NCBI GenBank assembly: GCA_038199755.1
Contig: JBBPYR010000289.1
Span: 1-27,723, forward strand
Source of the DNA: JBBPYR01 sp038199755
GTDB lineage: Bacteria > Chloroflexota > Ktedonobacteria > Ktedonobacterales > Ktedonobacteraceae
Length of the DNA: 27,723 nucleotides
Direction: 5' to 3'
Shown: piece by piece, positions 8,021-14,653 of the stretch
Numbering within the stretch: position 1 is the stretch's first letter
How the letters are laid out: each line of letters begins with the position of its first letter
Notes under the pieces: model-generated
Told to the model about the DNA's origin: nothing
Database searches by the model: none
The model's input: the letters and a program-made list of their open reading frames with translations, nothing else
Program-made: the position numbers and the translations under genes

Positions 8021-10012
8021 ATGCCAGACTTCAAAGTAGATGCACCATTTCAACCCACTGGTGATCAGCCCACAGCTATTAATCAGCTTGTCGAGGGCAT
8101 CAAAAAGGGGTATCGCCATCAGACCTTGCTAGGTGTCACTGGTAGCGGTAAAACCTATACCGTTGCGAAAATCGTCGAGCAGGTGCAAAAGCCTACGCTC
8201 GTACTCGCCCCTAATAAAACACTGGCAGCCCAACTATATAGCGAATATAAAGAGTTCTTCCCCCATAATGCCGTTGAGTACTTTGTCTCCTATTATGACT
8301 ATTATCAGCCTGAAGCATACATTGCACGCACCGATACCTTTGTCGAGAAGGAAAGTATGCTGAACGCAGAGATCGAGAAATTGCGCCTTGCCGCAACACG
8401 CAGCCTGTTTGAGCGGCGCGATGTGCTGATTGTCGCCTCTGTCTCTTGCATCTATGGTCTGGGTAGCCCAGATGAATATGGCGAAGTTGTGCTCACCCTA
8501 AAGATTGGTGACGAGCGACGGCGCGACAAGATTCTGCGCCATCTGACCGAAATCCAATATGAACGCAATGATATCAACTTCGTGCGCGGGCGTTTCCGTG
8601 TCCGCGGCGATGTGCTGGAAATCTTCCCCGCCTATGAGGATGTCGCGGTACGCATTGAATTCTTTGGCGACGAAATTGAGCGCATGACCGAGATCGACCC
8701 GCTGACAGGTGAGGTGCTCGGTAAACGCCAACGCCTCGATATCTACCCAGCCAAGCACTGGGTAACGACACAAGAACGGCTCAATGAGGCCATCACGCGC
8801 ATAGAGGCAGAACTCGGCGAGCGACTCAAAGAGCTTGAGATCGAGGGAAAATTACTAGAGGCGGCCCGCCTCAAGCAGCGCACCAATTTTGATATCGAAA
8901 TGTTACGCGAGACAGGCATATGTTCGGGCGTCGAAAACTACTCGCGCCACCTCGCCGGTCGTGGCCCAGGTGAGCAGCCATGGACCCTGCTCGATTACCT
9001 GCCCGAAGACTACCTGCTGGTGGTGGACGAATCGCACGTGGCTCTGCCACAGGTACGCGGTATGTTCGCAGGCGACCGTTCACGCAAACAGGTGCTGGTA
9101 GACTATGGTTTCCGCCTGCCGTCGGCATTGGACAACCGCCCACTGACCTTCAACGAATTTGAGCAAGAGGTACAGCAAGCCCTCTACGTCACTGCCACCC
9201 CTGGCCCCTACGAGTATGAGCATAGCGAGGCTATCGTTGAACAGGTTATCCGTCCTACTGGCCTGCTCGATCCCCAAATTAGCGTGCGACCAACCAAGGG
9301 ACAAATTGACGACCTGCTCGCTGAGATACGCGCCCGTGTCGAAAAGGGACAACGCGTGCTTGTGACAACGCTGACGAAGAAGATGGCCGAAGACCTCGCT
9401 GACTATATGCAAGAATTGAATGTCAAGGTTCACTACCTGCACTCTGAGATCGACACCATCGAACGCATCGAGATATTACGCGACCTGCGTCTGGGCGTCT
9501 ATGATGTAGTGGTCGGTATCAACCTCTTGCGCGAGGGACTCGACCTGCCAGAGGTTTCCCTGGTTGCCATTCTCGATGCCGATAAAGAAGGGTTTCTGCG
9601 TTCAGAGGGCTCGTTGATTCAGATGATCGGACGAGCCGCTCGCCACATTGAGGGCAGCGTCATCATGTATGCCGACAAAGTCACGAGGTCAATGCAACGT
9701 GCCATCGACGAAACCAATCGTCGTCGTACACTGCAAACGAACTTTAACGATTCGCATAACATCACGCCGCGTGGCATCAAGAAGGAAGTCAAGGCACTCT
9801 CAGATCGCATCAAGGCGATGAGTGGGACAGACGCAGAGGGCGATAGCAAGTCCATTTCCGTTGCTCTGGCCGCCATTCCCCGCGACGAGGCAGTACGCCT
9901 GATAAAAGACCTAGAGTCGCAAATGCGCAACGCCGCCAAGCAACTCGAATTTGAGAAGGCAGCCAATTTACGCGACCAGATCATTGAACTTCGCCGCTCC
10001 ATCATTGAGTAA
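8021..10012 (+). CDS. uvrB: Excinuclease ABC subunit B (UvrB)
   Basis: UvrB is the damage-verifying helicase-like subunit of nucleotide excision repair. It is loaded by UvrA and then binds UvrC for dual incision. The 663 residues match the family length (about 670). Visible parts are Walker A GVTGSGKT (38-45), the Tyr-rich beta-hairpin that clamps DNA (YYDYYQPEAY, 91-100), the VVDESH Walker B motif, helicase motifs such as GINLLREGLDLPE and QMIGRAARH, and a C-terminal UVR domain (about 625-660, EFEKAANLRDQI). I start at the ATG at 8021, with AAGGA 10 bases upstream. The in-frame GTG at 7979 coincides with the predicted transcription start and has no ribosome site. A long hairpin closes the unit. 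Confidence 0.98.
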   Translation: MPDFKVDAPFQPTGDQPTAINQLVEGIKKGYRHQTLLGVTGSGKTYTVAKIVEQVQKPTLVLAPNKTLAAQLYSEYKEFFPHNAVEYFVSYYDYYQPEAYIARTDTFVEKESMLNAEIEKLRLAATRSLFERRDVLIVASVSCIYGLGSPDEYGEVVLTLKIGDERRRDKILRHLTEIQYERNDINFVRGRFRVRGDVLEIFPAYEDVAVRIEFFGDEIERMTEIDPLTGEVLGKRQRLDIYPAKHWVTTQERLNEAITRIEAELGERLKELEIEGKLLEAARLKQRTNFDIEMLRETGICSGVENYSRHLAGRGPGEQPWTLLDYLPEDYLLVVDESHVALPQVRGMFAGDRSRKQVLVDYGFRLPSALDNRPLTFNEFEQEVQQALYVTATPGPYEYEHSEAIVEQVIRPTGLLDPQISVRPTKGQIDDLLAEIRARVEKGQRVLVTTLTKKMAEDLADYMQELNVKVHYLHSEIDTIERIEILRDLRLGVYDVVVGINLLREGLDLPEVSLVAILDADKEGFLRSEGSLIQMIGRAARHIEGSVIMYADKVTRSMQRAIDETNRRRTLQTNFNDSHNITPRGIKKEVKALSDRIKAMSGTDAEGDSKSISVALAAIPRDEAVRLIKDLESQMRNAAKQLEFEKAANLRDQIIELRRSIIE

Positions 10013-10022
10013 AGAGGGATTA

Positions 10023-10083
10023 ACCAAGGAAAACAGGCAATGCAGGCGGATTTCATCTGCCCGCATTGCCTGTTTTCCTTGGT
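10023..10083. terminator. 28-bp-stem terminator after uvrB
   Basis: Arms 10023-10050 and 10056-10083 pair with one A/C mismatch and one G-U pair around a 5-base loop. A4 on the left and T4 on the right are inside the stem, giving the inner hairpin a T tract on either strand. No T run follows the complete stem. Confidence 0.75.
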
Positions 10084-10117
10084 CAACCTGACAAATTATG
10101 CAATATTTTCGTCAACA

Positions 10118-10126
10118 TGATACAAT
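10118..10126 (+). promoter_or_regulatory. Extended -10 promoter element of the DHS-like gene
   Basis: TGATACAAT lies 42 bp before the ATG, right after the uvrB terminator hairpin. It is the same 9-mer as at the aldolase and radical SAM genes; no clear -35 is seen. Confidence 0.55.
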
Positions 10127-10168
10127 ACACCGTCTTCTATATTCCACGAAAAGAAAGGATAGTATACG

Positions 10169-11326
10169 ATGCCACATCGTCCCGATAACTCCCATCTTCA
10201 TCAACATGAACAGCCGCATGATGAGCATATGCACAACGAACCGGAACTTCAGCAGAGCGATTATCTGAGTGGCGCACAGATATTACCGCGCCGCGTGCGC
10301 CCTAACATGACGGTTGCAGAACTGATCGACGAGCAGTTCCAAGCGTATAACGCAGCACGCCTGAACGAGGCAGCACGCTTATATGCCGAGGAGATGCTCA
10401 ATCCGGAAAAGGATGTCACCATTGGCATGACCATGGCTGGTGCCTTGACACCTGCTGGTCTGGGTGGTTGTGTGCTCACGCTGATGGAATATGGCTTTGT
10501 TGACTTTATCATCAGCACCGGGGCCAACCTCTATCACGACATGCATCACGCGTTGGCAATGTCGCTGCACCGTGGCGATTTTCGCCTGGATGACACCAAG
10601 CTGCAAGAAAAAGGCGTCATTCGCATCTATGACATCCTCTTTGAGGATAAGGTCTTGCTCGATACCGACTCGTTCGTGCGCGAATGCTTGAAAACGCTGC
10701 CTAACCGACCCATTGCAACCTCCGAGTTGCACTATCACCTGGGCAAACAATTGCTACAAGCGGGCGTAAAACCAGAGTATTCAGTGCTGGCCCAGGCCGC
10801 ATTGTGGAACATACCCATCTATACTTCCTCTCCTGGTGACTCTTCGATTGGTATGAATGTCGCACGCAACGCTCTGGAAGGCAGCAAGTTAACACTTGAC
10901 CCACTCGCAGATGTCAACGAAACAACGGCAATCGTCCATGCAGCCACGCGCAATGGCGTTATTATCCTGGGCGGTGGTAGCCCCAAAAACTTCTACTTAC
11001 AGACGCAGCCACAATTATGGGAAGTACTCGGTATTCAAAAAGGTGGACATGACTACTTCATCCAAATCACGGCAGACGCACCTCATTGGGGCGGTCTCTC
11101 AGGGGCCACACCGTCAGAAGCGGTCTCGTGGGGCAAAATTAAACCCGATCAGTTGCACGATGCCGTCGTCATTTATGGTGACTCCACGATTGCCTTGCCG
11201 CTCCTCACTGCCTATGCTGTAAGCAAAGCCCAACCAAGACAGCGGAAAGAACTGTACGCGAAACGGGATGTATTGCTGCAAGAGCTACGGGATGCCTATG
11301 AAACAGGTAAACTGGCGCGTCCCTAA
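10169..11326 (+). CDS. speY: Deoxyhypusine synthase-like enzyme, probably homospermidine-forming
   Basis: This 385-residue member of the deoxyhypusine synthase family uses NAD and an active-site lysine to move an aminobutyl group. Bacteria lack the eIF5A substrate, and a cyanobacterial homolog (SpeY) makes homospermidine, so that is the likeliest role. Key segments are MTMAGALTPAGLGG (87-100), STGANLYHD (116-124), GGGSPKNF (268-275) with K273 as the predicted aminobutyl carrier, and WGGLSGATPSEAVSWGKI (307-324). AAAGGA precedes the ATG by about 10 bases. The first 22 residues carry eight His, an odd extension that may bind metal. A SpeD-family gene and an agmatinase gene follow on the same strand. 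The exact donor and acceptor cannot be read from sequence. Confidence 0.88.
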   Translation: MPHRPDNSHLHQHEQPHDEHMHNEPELQQSDYLSGAQILPRRVRPNMTVAELIDEQFQAYNAARLNEAARLYAEEMLNPEKDVTIGMTMAGALTPAGLGGCVLTLMEYGFVDFIISTGANLYHDMHHALAMSLHRGDFRLDDTKLQEKGVIRIYDILFEDKVLLDTDSFVRECLKTLPNRPIATSELHYHLGKQLLQAGVKPEYSVLAQAALWNIPIYTSSPGDSSIGMNVARNALEGSKLTLDPLADVNETTAIVHAATRNGVIILGGGSPKNFYLQTQPQLWEVLGIQKGGHDYFIQITADAPHWGGLSGATPSEAVSWGKIKPDQLHDAVVIYGDSTIALPLLTAYAVSKAQPRQRKELYAKRDVLLQELRDAYETGKLARP

Positions 11327-11359
11327 CAACCATACTTCCATCTAATAACCACTAAACAG

Positions 11360-11395
11360 CAGACTGCCCATTAGATGGACAGTCTGTTTCGTTTT
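11360..11395 (+). terminator. Terminator after the DHS-like gene, with competing upstream stem
   Basis: CAGACTGCCC (11360-11369) pairs with GGACAGTCTG (11377-11386) with one mismatch, followed by TTTCGTTTT. TCCATCTAAT at 11337-11346 is a perfect complement of 11370-11379, which includes the loop and part of the right arm. The two foldings therefore exclude each other. Confidence 0.7.
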
Positions 11396-11523
11396 AGATG
11401 CAAAACTAGCTAACATTTAGGTGGATAAGATATTTCCCTTTAGATAGAGGCTCCTTGTGATATTTAGATAGAAATTTTCTGATTATTAGGTACAATTAAA
11501 AAATTGGCTTCCTATTAGCTTGA
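11369..11523 (+). repeat. Seven phased degenerate 11-mers, about 23-bp period
   Basis: Units start at 11369, 11392, 11415, 11438, 11462, 11484 and 11513. In order they read CATTAGATGGA, TTTTAGATGCA, ATTTAGGTGGA, CTTTAGATAGA, ATTTAGATAGA, TATTAGGTACA and TATTAGCTTGA. The spacing is 23, 23, 23, 24, 22 and 29 bp, and only the 11-mer is conserved. The last unit overlaps the -35 hexamer. Inverted copies of the core (CTAAT) occur at 11342, 11528, 11535 and 11653. A binding-site array for a regulator is the simplest reading. Confidence 0.6.
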
Positions 11524-11549
11524 CAACCTAATGTCTAATCGCGTATAAT
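11520..11549 (+). promoter_or_regulatory. Near-consensus sigma-70-type promoter of the SpeD-like gene
   Basis: TTGACA (11520-11525) and TATAAT (11544-11549) are separated by 18 bp. Both hexamers are perfect. Transcription should start near 11556, giving a leader of about 150 bases before the ATG at 11706. Confidence 0.85.
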
Positions 11550-11643
11550 ACACCCTTGTGCGCACTAAGAAACACACGAAAAGAAAACCCATCATATATG
11601 CCGTTCAACCCGCTTCTCAGGCTGGTTTATTGGCGATTGTGAT

Positions 11644-11682
11644 AATGTACACCTAATGTGCAATAGCGATACATTGTACATT
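11644..11682 (+). repeat. 8-bp inverted repeat in the SpeD-like leader
   Basis: AATGTACA (11644-11651) and TGTACATT (11675-11682) are exact inverted copies, 23 bases apart. Each contains the palindrome TGTACA. It could be an RNA stem or a pair of operator half-sites; the right arm ends 10 bases before the ribosome site. Confidence 0.4.
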
Positions 11683-11705
11683 CGAGAAACACAGGAGAAC
11701 CTACA

Positions 11706-12158
11706 ATGCTTGTTCATTTGATGCTTGAACTGTATAACTGCAAACGCGAAATCTTGTCCGATGAGCCCTTGCTCCGCCGCGTGTTGGACGAATATCCCGG
11801 TCGCGTGGAGATGGAAAAGGTCAGCCCGGTACATCTCTATGATATCGAAACATCGAATCCGCTCGATGCCGGTATGTCTGGCTTCGTAGTAATCGCGCAG
11901 AGCCATATTAGCCTGCACGCCTGGCCTGAATATGGCGAAGTCGATATCGACATCTGCTCCTGTAAAGAGTTTAGCCAGGAAGACGCCATCGCCTATGCCA
12001 AAGAGGTCTTCCAAACAGATGATGTGGAGGTGCATTTCGTGACACGCGCCCATCGCTCACTGCGACCTGAGACCCCCGATCCACTGCGCTATGAAGAGGC
12101 AATGGCAGCTCGCCACGCGAAGAGCAGCCGCGAAGTTGTTGCCGCGGAGGTGCGGTAA
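11706..12158 (+). CDS. speD: SpeD-family pyruvoyl-dependent decarboxylase (AdoMet or arginine/ornithine decarboxylase)
   Basis: This 150-residue proenzyme belongs to the small class 1b AdoMet decarboxylase family, which cleaves itself to form a pyruvoyl cofactor. S66 in A-Q-S-H is the predicted pyruvoyl precursor; H71 (HAWPEYG) and C86 follow at +5 and +20, as in the Thermotoga enzyme. Two features are unusual: Gln rather than Glu before the cleavage Ser, and a short N-terminus (MLVHLMLELYNC) without the common L-G-R/K-H opening. Members of this family in Crenarchaeota are arginine decarboxylases, so the fold does not fix the substrate. An agmatinase gene follows, and no spermidine synthase gene is in the window; both lean towards arginine. 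AGGAG precedes the ATG by 8 bases. Confidence 0.88.
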   Translation: MLVHLMLELYNCKREILSDEPLLRRVLDEYPGRVEMEKVSPVHLYDIETSNPLDAGMSGFVVIAQSHISLHAWPEYGEVDIDICSCKEFSQEDAIAYAKEVFQTDDVEVHFVTRAHRSLRPETPDPLRYEEAMAARHAKSSREVVAAEVR

Positions 12159-12212
12159 AGGCAAGAAACGTAAGGCGCACAGCGTTTTTAAGCCGTTGCA
12201 CCGCCTTGATGG

Positions 12213-12253
12213 AGGGTAAGGCTAACAGGGTTTCTCCTGTCTGTCCTTGCCCT
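12213..12253 (+). terminator. Probable hairpin terminator after the SpeD-like gene
   Basis: AGGGTAAGG pairs with CCTTGCCCT (one U-G), an internal loop follows, then ACAGG pairs with CCTGT around GTTTCT. Only a weak T-rich stretch follows, so efficiency is uncertain. Confidence 0.45.
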
Positions 12254-12304
12254 TCATTCTGTTTTGGTGCATCTTCTTTTTCTCTATCTCCCTCACCTAA
12301 AATA

Positions 12305-12313
12305 TGCTATAGT
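12305..12313 (+). promoter_or_regulatory. Possible extended -10 for the agmatinase gene
   Basis: TGCTATAGT fits an extended -10, 61 bp before the agmatinase ATG and just after the preceding hairpin. No good -35 is seen. Confidence 0.4.
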
Positions 12314-12374
12314 GTTTTTGTTTTGAAAGCGAAGATGGGCGCGTTTCAGCGGCCCCTATGAAGAGGATTACTCT

Positions 12375-13241
12375 ATGCAAGAACCACATATCACACAATT
12401 TGGTGCGCCAGACGCTCCGCATTGTGATCCCGATACAGCCCGTTTTGTGATTATTCCCGCGCCTCTTGAGTATAGCGTGTGCTATATGAAAGGAACAGAG
12501 CATGGGCCACAGGCGATTCTTGATGCGTCTAGCCAGATGGAATTGTATGATGAAGAACTGAATTGCTGCCCTATCGAAGTTGGCGTCTACACTATGCCCA
12601 TACTCGACTATCATAGCATGGACCATGCAGGTGCTTTGCAAGCCACAGGTGATGCCGCACGCCAAGTGTTGCAGCAGGGTCAAATACCTGTGACGCTTGG
12701 CGGTGAACATTCCTTGTCGGCTCCTGTCATTGCCGCCGTGCATGAACGCTATCCAGACCTCAGCGTTATCCATATCGATGCACACGGTGATCTACGCGCT
12801 GAATTCGAGGGAACGCCCCTCTCTCATGCTGCAGTAGAACGCCGCGTGGTGGAGATGGGCATTCCCCTACTTGAAATCGGTATTCGTAGCTTCAGCCCGG
12901 AAGAAGCGGAATTCATGAAAACAAAGCCGAATGTTTCGCTTGTCTGGGGCTATCAAATTGCAAAGGGAACCGCTACGATTCCCTGGGACCGTCTGAGCCA
13001 GCATACCTATGTGACCATCGACCTGGACGCCTTTGATCCCAGCGAGATGCCCGCCGTGGGCACGCCAGAGCCAGGTGGCTTGCATTGGTATTACGTACTC
13101 GACCTGTTCCGCGAGATTTGTCACCGCACCAACGTTGTCGGCATGGATGTCGTTGAACTGTGTCCCATGCCCGGACAGACACGCGCCGACTTTATGGCTG
13201 CCAAGCTTGTGTATAAAATGATAGGCTATCGTACGTTCTAA
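12375..13241 (+). CDS. speB: Agmatinase (ureohydrolase family)
   Basis: Hydrolyses agmatine to putrescine and urea with a two-manganese centre in the cytoplasm. The 288 residues carry the ureohydrolase metal motifs in order: GGEHS (113-117), HIDAHGDLR (about 136-144) and TIDLDAFDPS (about 216-225). The N-terminus PAPLEYSVCYMKGTEHGPQAIL is agmatinase-like. AGAGGA sits 7 bases before the ATG. Its position after the SpeD-like gene suggests either use of agmatine made by that enzyme or, as known in Thermus, hydrolysis of aminopropylagmatine to spermidine. The second route would need an aminopropyltransferase, which is not in the window. Other ureohydrolases (guanidinobutyrase type) share these motifs, so substrate is likely but not proved. 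Confidence 0.92.
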   Translation: MQEPHITQFGAPDAPHCDPDTARFVIIPAPLEYSVCYMKGTEHGPQAILDASSQMELYDEELNCCPIEVGVYTMPILDYHSMDHAGALQATGDAARQVLQQGQIPVTLGGEHSLSAPVIAAVHERYPDLSVIHIDAHGDLRAEFEGTPLSHAAVERRVVEMGIPLLEIGIRSFSPEEAEFMKTKPNVSLVWGYQIAKGTATIPWDRLSQHTYVTIDLDAFDPSEMPAVGTPEPGGLHWYYVLDLFREICHRTNVVGMDVVELCPMPGQTRADFMAAKLVYKMIGYRTF

Positions 13242-13285
13242 GAAGTGAGGGCTGACATTCTAGACTACATTGATCGTGGAGCAAC

Positions 13286-14365
13286 ATGAATACACAACAT
13301 GCACAATATACAAAAAAACAGGGCGACCAACATATCCAACCAAGCAAAGGGTTGGCCCGTCCTTGGGGTCGACAGATCGGCAATCATCATGCCATGATGA
13401 CGCTTTTCGCACTGTGCTTGTTTGTTTGTAGCGCATTGCTCAACGCCTGTAGTAACAGCAACACGTCGAGTTCGAACACCAAAAATGGGCATCAGACGAC
13501 CTCATTTACCAGTGCATCTGGCAGTAGTCAGCCAATCACCTACAATTCAGGACCACAAGACGTACTGATACGCACTTTTTTTGGTGGCGGCTTATATGGT
13601 TCGCTGGAATTGAGCCCCCAGATCAGCTTGTACGGTGATGGCACGTATATTCTTGGTGCAGATCAGCAAGGAAAGCTTAGTAGTGATGGACTCCAGCAGA
13701 TATTGCATACGGTAATAGATACCTATGGATTACTGAATATGCAGCGTCAGCAGTTCGTGGATATACAAGATCAGAATGCAACATTTCTAGAAATCGCGCT
13801 GAATGGGAAACAAAAAGAATATATCTATGGTTCCTTCGGCAATGTACAAGAGAGCCAACAGGATATGGACGAATTTCATCGCCTGAATAAGGTGCTTACG
13901 GCTATCACTGAAGCCTTAAAAGGTCCTACCCATCCTTACGTGAGTAAGTTTACAGCGTTGTTAGCCCGACAGACCTTCACACCGGATTTGAGCCAGAATA
14001 TCCCCTACTGGCCGCTGGCAGACTATACGTTGCAGCAGGCCGCTGTTTTTGTATGTGGCATCGTGCCAGCAGACGATACCAGCCCTAATGCTGAAACAGG
14101 GTGCTTAAAGTACTTGAAGCCGCAGCATGCCATTTTGCTGACGACCACACAACGTCAAACGCTTTCAAGCGCACTGAATGGCCAGCAAACAGGAACATTT
14201 AGCGAGGGAGGGCTTTATTATACTGTCTTCCTGCGTCAACTTCTTCCTGACGAACTACCAAAAAAATCGCTGGCGATGTTTGGTAGTGATCAATTCAGTT
14301 ATAGTGGCGTTCCCTTGTTAGAAGGGCTGGTTCCCGCAGTACCCACCCCTACCCCATCGCGATGA
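13286..14365 (+). CDS. Predicted lipoprotein of unknown function
   Basis: This 359-residue protein has a hydrophobic segment (about 37-54, AMMTLFALCLFVCSALLNAC) ending in a lipobox-like L-N-A-C55. A Ser/Asn/Thr-rich linker follows, then an outer domain. The outer part contains FFGGGLYGSLELSPQISLYGDGTYILG and a repeated preference for aromatic and polar residues, but no motif I recognise. It ends in a Pro/Thr tail (VPTPTPSR). The chosen ATG has GGAG 5 bases upstream; it leaves a 36-residue stretch before the hydrophobic segment, unusually long for a signal peptide. The ATG pair at the segment itself has no ribosome site. It follows the agmatinase gene by 44 bp and may be cotranscribed. Confidence 0.75.
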   Translation: MNTQHAQYTKKQGDQHIQPSKGLARPWGRQIGNHHAMMTLFALCLFVCSALLNACSNSNTSSSNTKNGHQTTSFTSASGSSQPITYNSGPQDVLIRTFFGGGLYGSLELSPQISLYGDGTYILGADQQGKLSSDGLQQILHTVIDTYGLLNMQRQQFVDIQDQNATFLEIALNGKQKEYIYGSFGNVQESQQDMDEFHRLNKVLTAITEALKGPTHPYVSKFTALLARQTFTPDLSQNIPYWPLADYTLQQAAVFVCGIVPADDTSPNAETGCLKYLKPQHAILLTTTQRQTLSSALNGQQTGTFSEGGLYYTVFLRQLLPDELPKKSLAMFGSDQFSYSGVPLLEGLVPAVPTPTPSR

Positions 14366-14469
14366 GATAGCATGGTAGCGGCGATGCCTTTCGCTCGCCA
14401 TACTTGTCCGCAAAAAATTGAACTGCACACGTCTGTACTAAGCATCTCGCATCCTCTTGGGGAATGTGG

Positions 14470-14475
14470 TATACT
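14470..14475 (+). promoter_or_regulatory. Possible -10 box for the RGG-like gene
   Basis: TATACT preceded by GTGG lies about 180 bp before the coding start. No -35 stands out. It would start transcription near 14482, at the first base of the stem described for the leader. Confidence 0.35.
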
Positions 14476-14481
14476 GTAACA

Positions 14482-14642
14482 GACGCGCCCCCCTAAAAGA
14501 CTAAAGCATCTGAGTAGCAAGTAAAGCGCGTCATCGTGCCCGGGTGAGGATGACCGACGGGAGGCAACATAAACATAGTAGTGTATAGTCTTGCCGATCT
14601 AACCACCACTAAGAAAATTAACCCCTACTACGGGACAGCCCG
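14482..14642 (+). ncRNA. Candidate structured 5' leader of the RGG-like gene
   Basis: GACGCGC (14482-14488) complements GCGCGTC (14526-14532). Inside that loop, AAGACTA (14497-14503) complements TAGTCTT (14586-14592), which would make an H-type pseudoknot. TAGTAG (14576-14581) also complements CTACTA (14625-14630). CGGG-ACAG-CCCG (14631-14642) forms a tight hairpin directly before the start codon region. It matches no riboswitch class I know. Confidence 0.35.
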
Positions 14643-14653
14643 TGAAAGGAATT

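Larger units (their letters stand above)
11327..11705 (+). other. Regulatory intergenic region and leader of the SpeD-like gene (379 bp)
   Basis: This gap contains, in order: a hairpin terminator with an overlapping alternative stem (11337-11395), seven phased copies of an 11-mer (11369-11523), a near-consensus promoter (11520-11549), and a leader of about 150 bases. The leader carries a 14-codon reading frame (11598-11642, MPFNPLLRLVYWRL) and an inverted repeat (11644-11682). The small frame has no convincing ribosome site, so I do not call it a gene. AGGAG at 11693-11697 serves the decarboxylase. Confidence 0.7.

Noticed and set aside
11369..11523. TTAG array as a CRISPR or telomere-like repeat
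   Set aside because: Repeat units are only 11 bp and degenerate, spacers are 11-18 bp, and there is no cas gene or uniform repeat.
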